A stretch of 18,320 nucleotides of DNA from an uncultured Ruminococcus sp. (GTDB lineage: Bacteria; Bacillota; Clostridia; Oscillospirales; Acutalibacteraceae): the NCBI GenBank assembly GCA_902773165.1, contig CACYDO010000090.1:1-18320 (forward strand), given 5' to 3'. The position numbers were made by a program, and so were the translations under genes. This document shows, one piece after another, positions 1-8,110 of this stretch; within the stretch, counting starts at the first letter, position 1; the number at the start of each line of letters is the position of its first letter. The notes below the pieces were generated by a model. That model made no database searches. It was not told the DNA's origin and saw only the letters and a program-made list of their open reading frames with translations.

Positions 1-85
1 GGAGATCCGCACCCTGCGGGCTCTTCCTTGCCTTGCAAAAATTATCCTCGAAAATCTTTTAAAGGTTTTAATTGAATATTAGTAT

Positions 86-171
86 AAAAAACAAAGAGCA
101 GACACAAAGCCTGCTCTTCTGAATATCGCAGCGATAAGACCATTAGTTAGAAGGGTGTCCAACTGCGATAT
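86..171 (-). ncRNA. candidate small RNA, about 85 nt, own promoter and terminator
   Basis: Seen on the minus strand: a -35/-10 pair (199-204 and 176-181) is followed about 7 bases later by a 10-bp hairpin with arms 163-172 and 122-131. A second hairpin has 8-bp arms 111-118 and 94-101, and the run TGTTTTTT (93 to 86) follows at once, the form of an intrinsic terminator. The predicted transcript runs from about 171 to 86. The loop of the first hairpin, about 31 nt, contains GGACACCC and is unpaired or weakly paired, so it could be a target-binding or ligand-binding part. I found no open reading frame with a ribosome binding site inside it. The family is unknown to me. The nearest protein gene on this strand, pcrA, ends at 424 and has its own terminator, so this is not simply its trailer. 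Confidence 0.6.
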
Positions 172-175
172 TTGT

Positions 176-204
176 ATTATAACATACTTTTCCATCAGCT
201 GCAA
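176..204 (-). promoter_or_regulatory. promoter of the candidate small RNA
   Basis: On the minus strand TTGCAG (204 to 199) and a perfect TATAAT (181 to 176) are separated by 17 bases, the preferred sigma-A spacing. A start near base 169-171 places the transcript at the beginning of the hairpin described for the small RNA. Confidence 0.65.
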
Positions 205-317
205 CCAATAATATTTCCGTGAAGAATTATTAAGATAATTTACAATCTATTCACATATATTATAAAATGAATATAGTGATATCATGTCATATAATTATAC
301 ACAAATTAAAATACAGC

Positions 318-348
318 AAAAGCCTCCTCACTACCGAGAAGGCTTTTT
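318..348 (-). terminator. bidirectional intrinsic terminator downstream of pcrA
   Basis: AAAAGCC (318-324) pairs with GGCTTTT (341-347), with an inner CTC/GAG pair (327-329 with 336-338). T runs occur on both strands. It lies about 75 bases past the pcrA stop codon and is the likely end of the DUF2238-pcrA transcript. No plus-strand gene ending here is visible. Confidence 0.65.
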
Positions 349-423
349 GGTTGACAGTAATTTCTTATTAATGCGAATGCAGCAATTAAATAAATCCAAT
401 TTAACGATTATTTAAATAGTCTC

Positions 424-2793
424 TTATGCTTTTGTAAGCTTTGCGAACTTTGCCATAAGCTTTTTAGTTCCGACGGTATCAAAAGCGATTTCCAGCAGCA
501 CATCGTTTCCGACGGGCTTAGAGGATATAACAAGACCTTTACCAAAGGTTTTATGCATAACGCTGTCACCGGTTTTAAAGTCGATATTGCCCGACATACC
601 GGCAGAACCTGCGGAAGAAAACGCCTTAGCGCTTGTCATCAGGCGTGGCTTGGGCTTAACGCTTTCGACCATCTCTGCACTGCGCACAGGCGGCTTAGCC
701 TCGGTCATGTTGAGGTACTCCAGAGGTATCTCGTTTAAGAATGTAGAGGGGCGGTTATATTTTGTAGAACCGTAGAGCAAGCGCTGCTTAGACTTCACCA
801 TATAAAGCTCCTGCTTTGCTCTTGTAATTGCAACATAAGCAAGGCGGCGCTCCTCCTCCATTTCGCTTTCATCATAAAGAGCCTGCACGCCGGGGAAAAT
901 TCCGTCCTCCATACCGGGGATAAATACAACGGGGAATTCCAGTCCCTTAGCGCTGTGCATAGTCATGAGAACAACGCTGTCAGCGTCTTCGTCGTAGTTA
1001 TCAATATCGGTAAGAAGAGAAATTTCCTCTAAGAAGCCGTAAAGACCTGTTCCGTCGGGATTCTCCTCCTCATATTTAACGAGGTTGGATTTCAGCTCTT
1101 CGATATCCTCAAGGCGCTGCTCGTAATCGTCCTTTTCTCTTTTCAGATAAGGAACGTAACCGATATCGTTGACAATCTTTTCGTAAAGCTCGGCAAGCTT
1201 CATAGAACCGCTTTCGGCAATTTCCGCAAATCCGTTTATCATATCGGTAAAAGCGTGGAGCTTTGCAGAAGCCTTCATCAGCGCGTCGTACTCCTCGGCA
1301 TGACTGATGACCTCAAAAATACTGATACCCTCAGCTGCGGCGATGTCCATAGCCTTATTCACGGTAGAATCGCCGATAGAGCGCTTAGGCTTGTTGATGA
1401 TTCTTCTGAGTCTGATATTATCATCGGGATTATTAATCACCTGCAAATAAGCGATCATATCGCGGATATGCTCTCTGTCATAGAAGCGGTGACCGCCTAT
1501 GATCCTGTGCGGAATACCGCTGCGTACAAACATCTGCTCGATACCGTTACTTTGTGCGTTAACGCGGTACAGCACGGCGAAATCGCTGTATTTTCTGCCC
1601 TTTGCGGCACCCTCCAGAATAGTATCGGCAATAAACTGTGATTCCTCGCGCTCGTTTTTCACGGTACGCAGATTGATTTTAGCGCCCTCGTCGTTTTCAG
1701 TCCAGAGAGTTTTGCCTTTTCTTGTGCGGTTGCAGCTGATAACGGCGTTTGCCGCATTGAGAATAGTCTTGGTACTGCGGTAATTCTGTTCAAGTCTGAT
1801 AACCTTCGCGTTGCGAAAAGTCTGCTCAAAGGACAGGATATTTTCGATCGTAGCGCCGCGGAATTTATAAATACTCTGATCGTCGTCGCCTACAACGCAG
1901 AGATTATTATACTTCTGTGCAAGCATGCTTACAAAACGGTACTGCACTCTGTTTGTATCCTGGTACTCGTCAACCATTATGTAACGGAATTTATTCTGAT
2001 AATACTCAAGAACATCGGGATTAGTTTCAAAAAGCTCCACAGTTTTGCTGAGAAGATCGTCAAAATCCATTGCGTCCGATTCTTTAAGACGTTTCTGATA
2101 AAGAGAATACGCTTTGCCGATAGAAATTTTTCTGTGATCGTCGCCTGCCTCTTTGAGAAATCTTTCAGGTGAGATCATAGAATCCTTGCAGGCAGAGATC
2201 GCACCGATGATCGACTTATGAGAAAGGATCTTATCGTCGATATTGAGTGTCTTCTGACAGTCCTTGACAAGCCGTTTCTGATCGTCTGTATCATAGATCG
2301 CGAATCGGTCTGTATATCCGAGTCGTTCGCCGAAACGGCGAAGGATGCGCGCACATGTAGAGTGGAATGTTGCAGCCCATATACTGCTTGACTGTTCACC
2401 AACTCTTGCAGCGATCCTGTCCTTCAATTCTCCTGCGGCTTTATTGGTAAAAGTGATCGCGAGGATATTCCACGGTCTTACGGGATCAACGGAAAGACGA
2501 AATTTAAGGCTGTCGTCAAGCTCGCCGCTGCCGGAAACATACGCTTCGAGCTGAGCGATCTCGTTCTCGCTGAGTTCGCCGAAAAATTCATCGGAATTGT
2601 AAGCGTTGCCGTACTCGATCAGGTTAGCTATTCTGTTTACCAAAACAGTTGTTTTTCCAGAACCTGCGCCTGCTAAGATAAGCAGAGGGCCGTTAACGTG
2701 AAAAACAGCCTTTTTCTGCATGGAGTTCATTCTTGAAAATTCCTTTTCAAGCACTTTCTTTCTGAGATCAATACATTTTTGTCTGTCTGACAT
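424..2793 (-). CDS. pcrA: ATP-dependent DNA helicase PcrA/UvrD (superfamily 1A)
   Basis: A 3'-5' DNA helicase for nucleotide excision repair, removal of recombination intermediates and clearing of stalled transcription and replication complexes. The 789 residues show the SF1A motifs in order: Walker A AGAGSGKTT (41-49), motif Ia AITFTNKAAGE (112-122), motif II VDEYQDT (274-280), motif III GDDDQSIYKFRG (302-313), then LEQNYRST, MTMHSAKGLEF and RRLAYVAITRAK. The C terminus has the GDSVMHKTFGKG segment typical of the PcrA Tudor-like domain that contacts RNA polymerase. The start at 2793 is preceded by AAAGGAA at 11 bases. About 45 extra residues (roughly 61-107, acidic) sit between Walker A and motif Ia compared with Bacillus PcrA. 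The gene lies 73 bases (47 bases from stop to ATG) after the upstream membrane protein gene on the same strand, so the two are probably one operon. Confidence 0.97.
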   Translation of the reverse strand: MSDRQKCIDLRKKVLEKEFSRMNSMQKKAVFHVNGPLLILAGAGSGKTTVLVNRIANLIEYGNAYNSDEFFGELSENEIAQLEAYVSGSGELDDSLKFRLSVDPVRPWNILAITFTNKAAGELKDRIAARVGEQSSSIWAATFHSTCARILRRFGERLGYTDRFAIYDTDDQKRLVKDCQKTLNIDDKILSHKSIIGAISACKDSMISPERFLKEAGDDHRKISIGKAYSLYQKRLKESDAMDFDDLLSKTVELFETNPDVLEYYQNKFRYIMVDEYQDTNRVQYRFVSMLAQKYNNLCVVGDDDQSIYKFRGATIENILSFEQTFRNAKVIRLEQNYRSTKTILNAANAVISCNRTRKGKTLWTENDEGAKINLRTVKNEREESQFIADTILEGAAKGRKYSDFAVLYRVNAQSNGIEQMFVRSGIPHRIIGGHRFYDREHIRDMIAYLQVINNPDDNIRLRRIINKPKRSIGDSTVNKAMDIAAAEGISIFEVISHAEEYDALMKASAKLHAFTDMINGFAEIAESGSMKLAELYEKIVNDIGYVPYLKREKDDYEQRLEDIEELKSNLVKYEEENPDGTGLYGFLEEISLLTDIDNYDEDADSVVLMTMHSAKGLEFPVVFIPGMEDGIFPGVQALYDESEMEEERRLAYVAITRAKQELYMVKSKQRLLYGSTKYNRPSTFLNEIPLEYLNMTEAKPPVRSAEMVESVKPKPRLMTSAKAFSSAGSAGMSGNIDFKTGDSVMHKTFGKGLVISSKPVGNDVLLEIAFDTVGTKKLMAKFAKLTKA

Positions 2794-2840
2794 CTGAATT
2801 TATGTTCCTTTCAATGAGAGTTACTCAGAACGCGCCGCGA

Positions 2841-3767
2841 TCAGCGGTTATTCTTTTTTTTCTTCTTTTTTGCCTGTTTTATTGCCTGTTGTTTTACCGC
2901 AGTTCCCTCAGAATGCAGCTTATCTATCTCGATATCCTGAGATGTTTTCAAAGTAGGCATAAGCTTTTCGGCAAATTTGCTTCTGCCCTTGATATAAAAC
3001 ACACCGAGAATGGAGAATACTATCGCGCCCAGGCAATTTACCATAAGGTCTTTCATAGTATCCTTGATTCCGATATCGAGGTAGCCGTCGTACTGAAAGG
3101 TTTGCGCCGCTCCGCCGACAGTACCGCTTATTGTAGATTTAACGTTTTCTACCACCACAGCGGTATTTTCGCCGGAAGGGTTAATGACGGTATGTGTGGT
3201 TGCTATTGTATTGTAGATGAAATCGCGCTGCATATCAATGTGGAATAATGTTTCCATGCCGAATTCAAAGAATTCCCAAAGGACACCCACGGTCATCGAG
3301 AAGCAAAACGCGACGAACGCAACGAATGCAGGTGAAGCGGTAAAGTGAAATTTGGGGTTATTATTCAGAACGTCGATCATCGCAAATCCGATCGCCGCCA
3401 TCATAAAGCCATTCATTGTATGGAGCATAGTATCCCATGAGTGGAAAACGCCGTAGAAATTTTGTATCTCCCCGAGTATCTCCGCAGAAAATGCGAAGAG
3501 CAGGATAATTATCTCCAAAAGCGACGGCAGCTTTACTTTTAGTTTTCTGTCGGCAAACGCTGGTATCATAAACAATATCAGCGTAAGCACGCACAGCATA
3601 GCATTATAATAATTTCCTTTAAGCATTTGCAGAACAAGCGTTGCAATAACGAGAATTCTGAGCACAAAATAAGCTGCAACTACTCTTTTCGGTCTGCCGT
3701 CAACGTAGATATGAAACTCGTCCAGCATACGTCTTATAAACGTTTTTTTCCTCCCCATATCACTCAT
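2841..3767 (-). CDS. YjdF/DUF2238-like integral membrane protein
   Basis: A polytopic membrane protein of about 308 residues with roughly six hydrophobic segments. The conserved-looking WDTMLHTMNGFMMAAIGF segment and the later GVLWEFFEFGME segment match what I remember of the YjdF/DUF2238 family, whose function is not established. A loop of about 60 residues follows WEFFEF before the last membrane span. The C terminus is very basic (KKKKKKNNR) and should be cytoplasmic. Start choice: the ORF reaches an ATG at 3797, but a TTGACT-17-TAAAAT promoter puts the transcript start at about 3796, and that ATG has no ribosome binding site. AAGGGGG at 3780-3786 serves either GTG 3773 (6 bases) or ATG 3767 (12 bases). 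I give the ATG. It is probably cotranscribed with pcrA. Confidence 0.8.
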   Translation of the reverse strand: MSDMGRKKTFIRRMLDEFHIYVDGRPKRVVAAYFVLRILVIATLVLQMLKGNYYNAMLCVLTLILFMIPAFADRKLKVKLPSLLEIIILLFAFSAEILGEIQNFYGVFHSWDTMLHTMNGFMMAAIGFAMIDVLNNNPKFHFTASPAFVAFVAFCFSMTVGVLWEFFEFGMETLFHIDMQRDFIYNTIATTHTVINPSGENTAVVVENVKSTISGTVGGAAQTFQYDGYLDIGIKDTMKDLMVNCLGAIVFSILGVFYIKGRSKFAEKLMPTLKTSQDIEIDKLHSEGTAVKQQAIKQAKKKKKKNNR

Positions 3768-3802
3768 CTTCACATCTTTCCCCCTTGCTCTCTGCATATT
3801 CT

Positions 3803-3831
3803 ATTTTACCAAAATTCTCCCCACAAGTCAA
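3803..3831 (-). promoter_or_regulatory. promoter of the DUF2238-pcrA operon
   Basis: On the minus strand TTGACT (3831 to 3826), a 17-base spacer and TAAAAT (3808 to 3803). The predicted start is near 3796, giving a leader of about 25 bases with AAGGGGG as the ribosome binding site. A repeat hairpin (3838-3853) sits immediately upstream of the -35 box. Confidence 0.65.
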
Positions 3832-3837
3832 CCGGGC

Positions 3838-3900
3838 GTCGGCAAGCGCCGACAGGCAGTTCCGATTTTACTTTGCTGTGGCGGTCGGTTAGTCTCCGCG
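3838..3900 (-). repeat. dispersed hairpin repeat, copy B
   Basis: Read on the minus strand, this stretch aligns with 15560-15621 over about 62 bases: CGCGGA, ACTAAC, CAAAGTAAA, TCGGAACTGCCT and then a hairpin. The hairpin at 3838-3853 has stem GTCGGC/GCCGAC and a loop reading GCTT in this orientation. The two copies differ at scattered positions and by one single-base gap. Confidence 0.75.
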
Positions 3901-3931
3901 TATTGGGCTGCCTACTAAAATTATATACTTA

Positions 3932-3947
3932 CCCGGCAAGCGCCGGG
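3932..3947. repeat. isolated repeat-family hairpin
   Basis: A perfect 6-bp stem CCCGGC/GCCGGG with loop AAGC (GCTT on the other strand). On the plus strand it is followed by CCACCGC, shared with the right end of the 64-bp repeats at 3988 and 4085. The full upstream module is not present. Confidence 0.65.
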
Positions 3948-3987
3948 CCACCGCACGAATAACCTACGCACTAATATAAGTTGCATG

Positions 3988-4148
3988 CGCGGCAATAAGT
4001 CGTTGTCTACCATAAACTTCAGCGGAACTGCCCGTGGCCGCTTGGCCACCGCCCGGAGAACATACGCACTGCAAAAGCAGCAGACGCGGCAATAAGTCGT
4101 TGTCTACCATAAACTTCAGCGGAACTGCCCGTGGCCGCTTGGCCACCG
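3988..4148 (+). repeat. pair of identical 64-bp direct repeats, 97-bp period
   Basis: Bases 3988-4051 and 4085-4148 are identical over 64 bp, separated by a different 33-bp spacer. Each copy contains GCGGAACTGCCC followed by a hairpin with stem GTGGCC/GGCCAC and loop GCTT (4034-4049 and 4131-4146). The spacer also has a weak partner left of the first copy: CCACCGC and TACGCACT recur at about 3948-3972 and 4046-4070, so an older third unit may be present. The stretch 3798-4235 otherwise holds two promoters and no gene; translated frames across it are only repeat shadows. Confidence 0.9.
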
Positions 4149-4166
4149 TCGGTAATGAACAAGGTA

Positions 4167-4194
4167 TTGAATACGAAAAAATCTATGGTATAAT
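4167..4194 (+). promoter_or_regulatory. promoter of the HD-domain gene
   Basis: TTGAAT (4167-4172), 16-base spacer, TATAAT (4189-4194), starting 19 bases after the second 64-bp repeat. The transcript would start near 4201 and reach AAGGAG at 4221-4226. Confidence 0.65.
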
Positions 4195-4235
4195 TTATTG
4201 TGTAATAAATTTTTATCAAAAAGGAGAACACGACA

Positions 4236-4823
4236 ATGGACGAACGGTTGAAAAAGCAAATGGAATTTGCGCTTGAGATAGACAAGGAAAAAAATATTTT
4301 CCGCCAGACTCATCTTTCAAATCACGGCAGGAATGAAAATGACGCAGAACACGCATGGCATATGGCTGTAATGGCGTATCTTCTGCGCGAATATTCAAAC
4401 GAAAAGATCGACATAGCAAGAGTAATGATAATGTGTCTTATTCACGACTTAGTCGAGATAGACGCAGGCGATACTTACGCATACGACGAGTCCGCAAAGG
4501 AAACTCAGAAAGCGCGCGAGGAAGCTGCAAAAAACAGGATATTCTCGCTTTTGCCGGAAGATCAGGCAAGTGAGATGAAAGCTATCTTTGAAGAATTTGA
4601 GGAATTCCAAACGCCTGAGTCAAAATTCGCACACGCTATGGACAATCTTCAGCCGCTTATGCTGAACAACAGCAACGGCGGCAGCGACTGGAAAGGACAC
4701 AATGTCAGCGTAAAGCAGGTATACGCACGTCAGCGGCAAACACAAAAAGGTTCGGAAATACTTTTCGAGCTGACCGATCGTTTAATAAAGGAAAACATTG
4801 CCAAAGGCAGTCTGACAGAATAA
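4236..4823 (+). CDS. HD-domain phosphohydrolase (YfbR/HDDC2-like)
   Basis: A 195-residue protein of the HD_3 type, like bacterial YfbR and eukaryotic HDDC2, which remove phosphate from deoxynucleoside monophosphates. The metal-binding set is complete: His39 in AEHAWHMA, His70-Asp71 in IHDLVEIDAGD, and Asp136 in AHAMDNLQP. Glu74 and Asp79 of the same motif are also present. The length is usual for the family and no signal peptide or membrane span is seen, so it should be cytoplasmic. ATG 4236 follows AAGGAG by 9 bases. It is probably a single-gene unit, since the next gene is convergent. A role in nucleotide-pool housekeeping is inferred from the family; the exact substrate cannot be read from sequence. 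Confidence 0.9.
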   Translation: MDERLKKQMEFALEIDKEKNIFRQTHLSNHGRNENDAEHAWHMAVMAYLLREYSNEKIDIARVMIMCLIHDLVEIDAGDTYAYDESAKETQKAREEAAKNRIFSLLPEDQASEMKAIFEEFEEFQTPESKFAHAMDNLQPLMLNNSNGGSDWKGHNVSVKQVYARQRQTQKGSEILFELTDRLIKENIAKGSLTE

Positions 4824-4851
4824 CGCAGATATGTTCAGCCAAACGTCACAT

Positions 4852-4887
4852 GCGCATACTGTATTCAGCTGTTTTCGCGGTATGCGC
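4852..4887 (+). other. hairpin after the HD-domain gene, possible weak terminator
   Basis: GCGCATAC (4852-4859) pairs perfectly with GTATGCGC (4880-4887) over a 20-base loop. Only a broken T tract (GGTTTATATTT) follows, so termination here is uncertain. The convergent gap 4824-5029 also has a short palindrome TTGTAG/CTACAA (4925-4930 and 4937-4942). Confidence 0.35.
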
Positions 4888-5029
4888 GGTTTATATTTAC
4901 ACACACTAACGGCGCAGCCTGCATTTGTAGTATTTCCTACAACAATCGGAATACACTATAAATCGGCTGCACCGGGAATTAATGTCGTATATCAAAAATT
5001 ATACAAAAAGGCTGCGCGTTTATGTTAAC

Positions 5030-6808
5030 TTAATAAACGAAAACGGGCATACCGGGGTAAACGAGATCGTAAAGGCTTTCAGCTACATCAATAGGCAGAT
5101 TAACGCAGCCGTGAGAGCCGTTTTCCATATACATATCATCTCCGAAAGCCCACTGCCATTCTGCGTCGTGAAAGCCGATATCGTCGGTGAAAACCATCCA
5201 ATAGGCAACCTCTGTTTCGTAGTCCTCGCCCCTGAGAGTTGCGTTAGTTTCTTTATAAAGAATACTGTATATTCCTACGGGAGTATCGTGCTCCTGATCG
5301 GGTCTTCCTGTTACAACGTCGGATTCAAGAGCGACCTTTCCTCCGGTGTACATCCACATATACTGTCCGTTTATGCTGACCTCTGCGTATGTATCACCGT
5401 AATAATGTTCGGGATCATATGAAGCGGCTGTCTTGCTCCACCACCTGTTGCTCGCTTCACTGCCATCGGTAAGATCAAGCGATACAGGCTGCTTTGCAAG
5501 AATTATTCTTTCAAGCTGTTCTGCGGCATACTGTTCGTCAAGCTTCCAGCCGTAATAGCTGTTTGCAAGCTCTACCGTTTCTCCGCTGTGAGTAACAAAT
5601 TTTTTCGGTGAATTGAAGGTATTATAAATTTCACCAAGGCTGCTTACGTAGTTTTTTACAGCATCGCTGCTGACCTTTATCTGATATTCTCCGGTAGTAA
5701 GCTTTTCTGTTTCCAGCCATTCCGAAATTGTCTGCGGATCAAGCTTTTCTTCCTTGTCTCCGAATTTCAGCGTAACTGTCAAGTTTGCTATATTGTCATA
5801 CGCACCTTTCTTTGCGGTAAGCTCCGGATCGCTTGAAGTAACCTCCGGCATTATGTAAAGCTTTTCAGATTCAAGGTCAAGCGATTTTTCCTGATTAGTT
5901 ATAGCCTGCTCGATCCTTTCCGTAAGGCGCGGAATATCTGCGTTGCCGCCCGAAATTTCGGGTCTTATTTTAAATTCACCGTTATGATAATAGATCTCAG
6001 CGTTAACCGGTTTTGACGCATTTTCGGCTTTTGAACATTCAAGATCTGAGATAGCCTGTTGTAGCAGAGCCTTATCATAGGAATACTCCAGTGCGTCGTC
6101 AACATTAAAGGTGTGTTTTCCTGCAAGCGCGCCTATCCACGACAGACCCGATCGCAAGCGCAGTACATGTTCAAAGTTATCTGCCGTTTGTACTTTAAGG
6201 TTGATATCCTTTGCAGATATCTCTTCTGTAACGGCATTTTTCTCGATCAGCGTAAGAACGTAGCTGCTGCATGCGTCACTGATTGTCTGCTTTGCCTTTT
6301 TAGCCGACATACCGGAAACGTCAACGCCGTTAATAGTTGTTCCCGCCATAAAATGAGTAGAAAAATATATGCTGACAACTAAAAAGCATACGAGAAGTGC
6401 AGCCACGGCGCCCAGCGCAATTTTCACGCCCTTTGGAACGGAGAGGAGCTTTTTGCCCACTTTGCCAATGCTCTCTTTAGCGTTAAAGCGACCTGTACTT
6501 TTTTGTTCACTTTCAGCGGAAGAAATATTATTCTCCTTGACATCTGCCGGGCTTGTCTGTACGCTGCTTTGATATATTTCTTTTTGAGCACTGTCATCTG
6601 AGCTGTTTGTCTGCTCACTTGTTAAAGACTTATCCTTTTCAGCTTTAGCAGAATCCCTCTGCGCGCGCTTTTTTGCTATTATGTTTGTGATCCATTCCTT
6701 CAAGCTTCTGAAAACGCCCTTGAACGCCCTCACTGTTAACTCTCCCAAAAGCTTAAAGGTCATTCCAAGCTTTCTGAGAAAAACCAATACTGCTTTTTTC
6801 TTATCCAT
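5030..6808 (-). CDS. membrane-anchored L,D-transpeptidase (YkuD) with peptidoglycan-binding repeats
   Basis: Makes 3-3 cross-links or related exchanges in peptidoglycan outside the membrane. The 592 residues begin with a basic, Ser/Glu-rich cytoplasmic part (1-128), then one membrane span (about 129-150, GAVAALLVCFLVVSIYF). The extracellular region starts with INGVDVSGMSAKKAKQ, the form of the PG_binding_4 domain, and a second such unit is likely around 260-440. The C-terminal YkuD domain (about 470-592) ends with the catalytic motif SHGCVNLP (nucleophile Cys568), with GFHDAEW before it. The N-terminal cytoplasmic tail is longer than in many relatives. ATG 6808 has AAAGG about 15 bases upstream, a long spacing. 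The gene is downstream of queA on the same strand, but the 176-base gap suggests its own start; a weak TTTACA-17-AATAAT pair is at 6899-6927. Confidence 0.93.
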   Translation of the reverse strand: MDKKKAVLVFLRKLGMTFKLLGELTVRAFKGVFRSLKEWITNIIAKKRAQRDSAKAEKDKSLTSEQTNSSDDSAQKEIYQSSVQTSPADVKENNISSAESEQKSTGRFNAKESIGKVGKKLLSVPKGVKIALGAVAALLVCFLVVSIYFSTHFMAGTTINGVDVSGMSAKKAKQTISDACSSYVLTLIEKNAVTEEISAKDINLKVQTADNFEHVLRLRSGLSWIGALAGKHTFNVDDALEYSYDKALLQQAISDLECSKAENASKPVNAEIYYHNGEFKIRPEISGGNADIPRLTERIEQAITNQEKSLDLESEKLYIMPEVTSSDPELTAKKGAYDNIANLTVTLKFGDKEEKLDPQTISEWLETEKLTTGEYQIKVSSDAVKNYVSSLGEIYNTFNSPKKFVTHSGETVELANSYYGWKLDEQYAAEQLERIILAKQPVSLDLTDGSEASNRWWSKTAASYDPEHYYGDTYAEVSINGQYMWMYTGGKVALESDVVTGRPDQEHDTPVGIYSILYKETNATLRGEDYETEVAYWMVFTDDIGFHDAEWQWAFGDDMYMENGSHGCVNLPIDVAESLYDLVYPGMPVFVY

Positions 6809-6984
6809 GATACAGTTAGTTCACCTTTCCAAAAAAACATTTTGCGATCTCATTTCATTTTAACACAATAAGCCGTGGAAAGATACCCAAAATACCAAAT
6901 TATTACCTATATTAACAAAACTGTAAATTTTAAAGATAATACGATTTCATCACCCGGAGCCGGCAAAGAGAATGATAAAGATCA

Positions 6985-8010
6985 TTAAAGGATCGCCATA
7001 GCGTCACCGAACGAGAAGAATCTGTATTTTTCTTTTACAGCTTCCTTGTATGCATTCATAACGTTGTCATAGCCTGCAAATGCCGAAACAAGCATTATCA
7101 GCGTGCTTTCAGGCAGATGAAAATTCGTGATAAGACCGTCTATCGCCTTAAATTCATAAGGCGGATAAATAAAAATATCAGTCCAGCCGTCGCAGGCTAC
7201 AGGCTCGCCGTACTCCTTTGCAGCGGCTTCAAGAGTACGGCACGACGTTGTGCCAACGGAAATGACCCTGCCGCCGTTTGCTTTCGTCTGCTTTATAAGC
7301 TTTGCGGTTTTTTCGGGAATTTCGTAATGCTCGCTGTGCATTTTATGCTTAGTAACGTCGTCCACCTTTACGGGGCGGAAAGTTCCCAATCCGACATGAA
7401 GCGTAACATAACCGATATTGACGCCCTTTTGCTTAATTTTCTCCAGAAGCTCAGGCGTGAAGTGAAGTCCTGCTGTCGGTGCTGCGGCAGAACCGAGTTC
7501 TCTGCTGTATACAGTCTGATAACGCTCTTTATCTTCAAGCTTCTCTGTAATATACGGCGGCAAGGGCATTTCACCAAGGCGATCAAGCGCCGCAAAGAAA
7601 TTTTCATCACACTCAAACTCGACTACTCTGTTGCCGTTTTCCAGGACCTGCAAAACGCGCCCTGTCATAACTCCGCTGCCGAAATCGAACACGGTATTTT
7701 CACGTGCCTTTTTTCCGGGACCTGCAAGGCACTCCCAAACGTTCTGGCTGCGCTGAGTGAGGAGCAGAAATTCCACTCTTGCACCGGTATCCTTCTTTAC
7801 GCCGTAAATTCTTGCAGGAAGTACGCGCGAATCGTTCAGAATAAGGCAGTCGCCCTCATTGAGATAATCAACAATATCATAAAAATGCTTATGCTCGATC
7901 GTTCCGGTATTTCGTCCGAGAACAAACAGCCGCGAGGAATCACGCTTTTGAAGCGGCGTCTGCGCGATCAACTCCTTTGGCAGATCGTAATAATAGTCGC
8001 TTGTTTTCAT
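6985..8010 (-). CDS. queA: S-adenosylmethionine:tRNA ribosyltransferase-isomerase QueA
   Basis: Transfers and rearranges the ribosyl part of S-adenosylmethionine onto preQ1 in tRNA, giving epoxyqueuosine at the wobble position of GUN anticodons. The 341 residues are the usual length. Family signatures are visible from the N terminus (DYYYDLPKELIAQTP, RDSSRLFVL, LILNDSRVLPARIYG) to the middle (AAPTAGLHFT) and C-terminal part (VGLGTFRPV, GTTSCRTLE, TNFHLPESTLIMLVSAFAG). ATG 8010 follows AAAGGA by 12-13 bases. No tgt gene is adjacent. The best promoter lies inside the asd leader at 8198-8226, so the queA leader would be about 180 nt and antisense to the start of the asd message. No preQ1 riboswitch could be recognised in that leader. 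Confidence 0.97.
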   Translation of the reverse strand: MKTSDYYYDLPKELIAQTPLQKRDSSRLFVLGRNTGTIEHKHFYDIVDYLNEGDCLILNDSRVLPARIYGVKKDTGARVEFLLLTQRSQNVWECLAGPGKKARENTVFDFGSGVMTGRVLQVLENGNRVVEFECDENFFAALDRLGEMPLPPYITEKLEDKERYQTVYSRELGSAAAPTAGLHFTPELLEKIKQKGVNIGYVTLHVGLGTFRPVKVDDVTKHKMHSEHYEIPEKTAKLIKQTKANGGRVISVGTTSCRTLEAAAKEYGEPVACDGWTDIFIYPPYEFKAIDGLITNFHLPESTLIMLVSAFAGYDNVMNAYKEAVKEKYRFFSFGDAMAIL

Positions 8011-8073
8011 AAAACAATCAGATCCTTTCTTAATTAAAAGCGGCTGTTACAGGATTTTTTTCACACTGTACCG

Positions 8074-8102
8074 TTGACATCTTCCCTTTCTGATGGTATA
8101 TT
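8074..8102 (+). promoter_or_regulatory. asd promoter
   Basis: TTGACA (8074-8079), 17-base spacer, TATATT (8097-8102). Predicted start near 8109, giving an unusually long leader of about 230 bases before the asd ATG. Confidence 0.75.
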
Positions 8103-8110
8103 ATTAAAGT

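Noticed and set aside
3768..3797. First in-frame ATG (3797) of the DUF2238-like gene
   Set aside because: It has no ribosome binding site and coincides with the predicted transcript start; GTG 3773 or ATG 3767 fit AAGGGGG.
3964..4313. Minus-strand frames with a shared GGQAATGSSAEVYGRQRL segment
   Set aside because: Shadow of the duplicated 64-bp repeat; no start signals, and they run antisense into the HD-domain gene.
4912..5017. Inverted repeat GCGCAGCCT/AGGCTGCGC as a terminator between the convergent genes
   Set aside because: The arms are about 90 bases apart and the T run sits after the wrong arm; kept only as a possible long-range pair.
6971..6986. AATGAT/ATCATT palindrome at the queA stop codon
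   Set aside because: Short AT-rich stem without a T run; not convincing as a terminator.
7117..8037. 306-codon plus-strand frame opposite queA
   Set aside because: Antisense shadow of a clear queA; no plausible start site or protein features.
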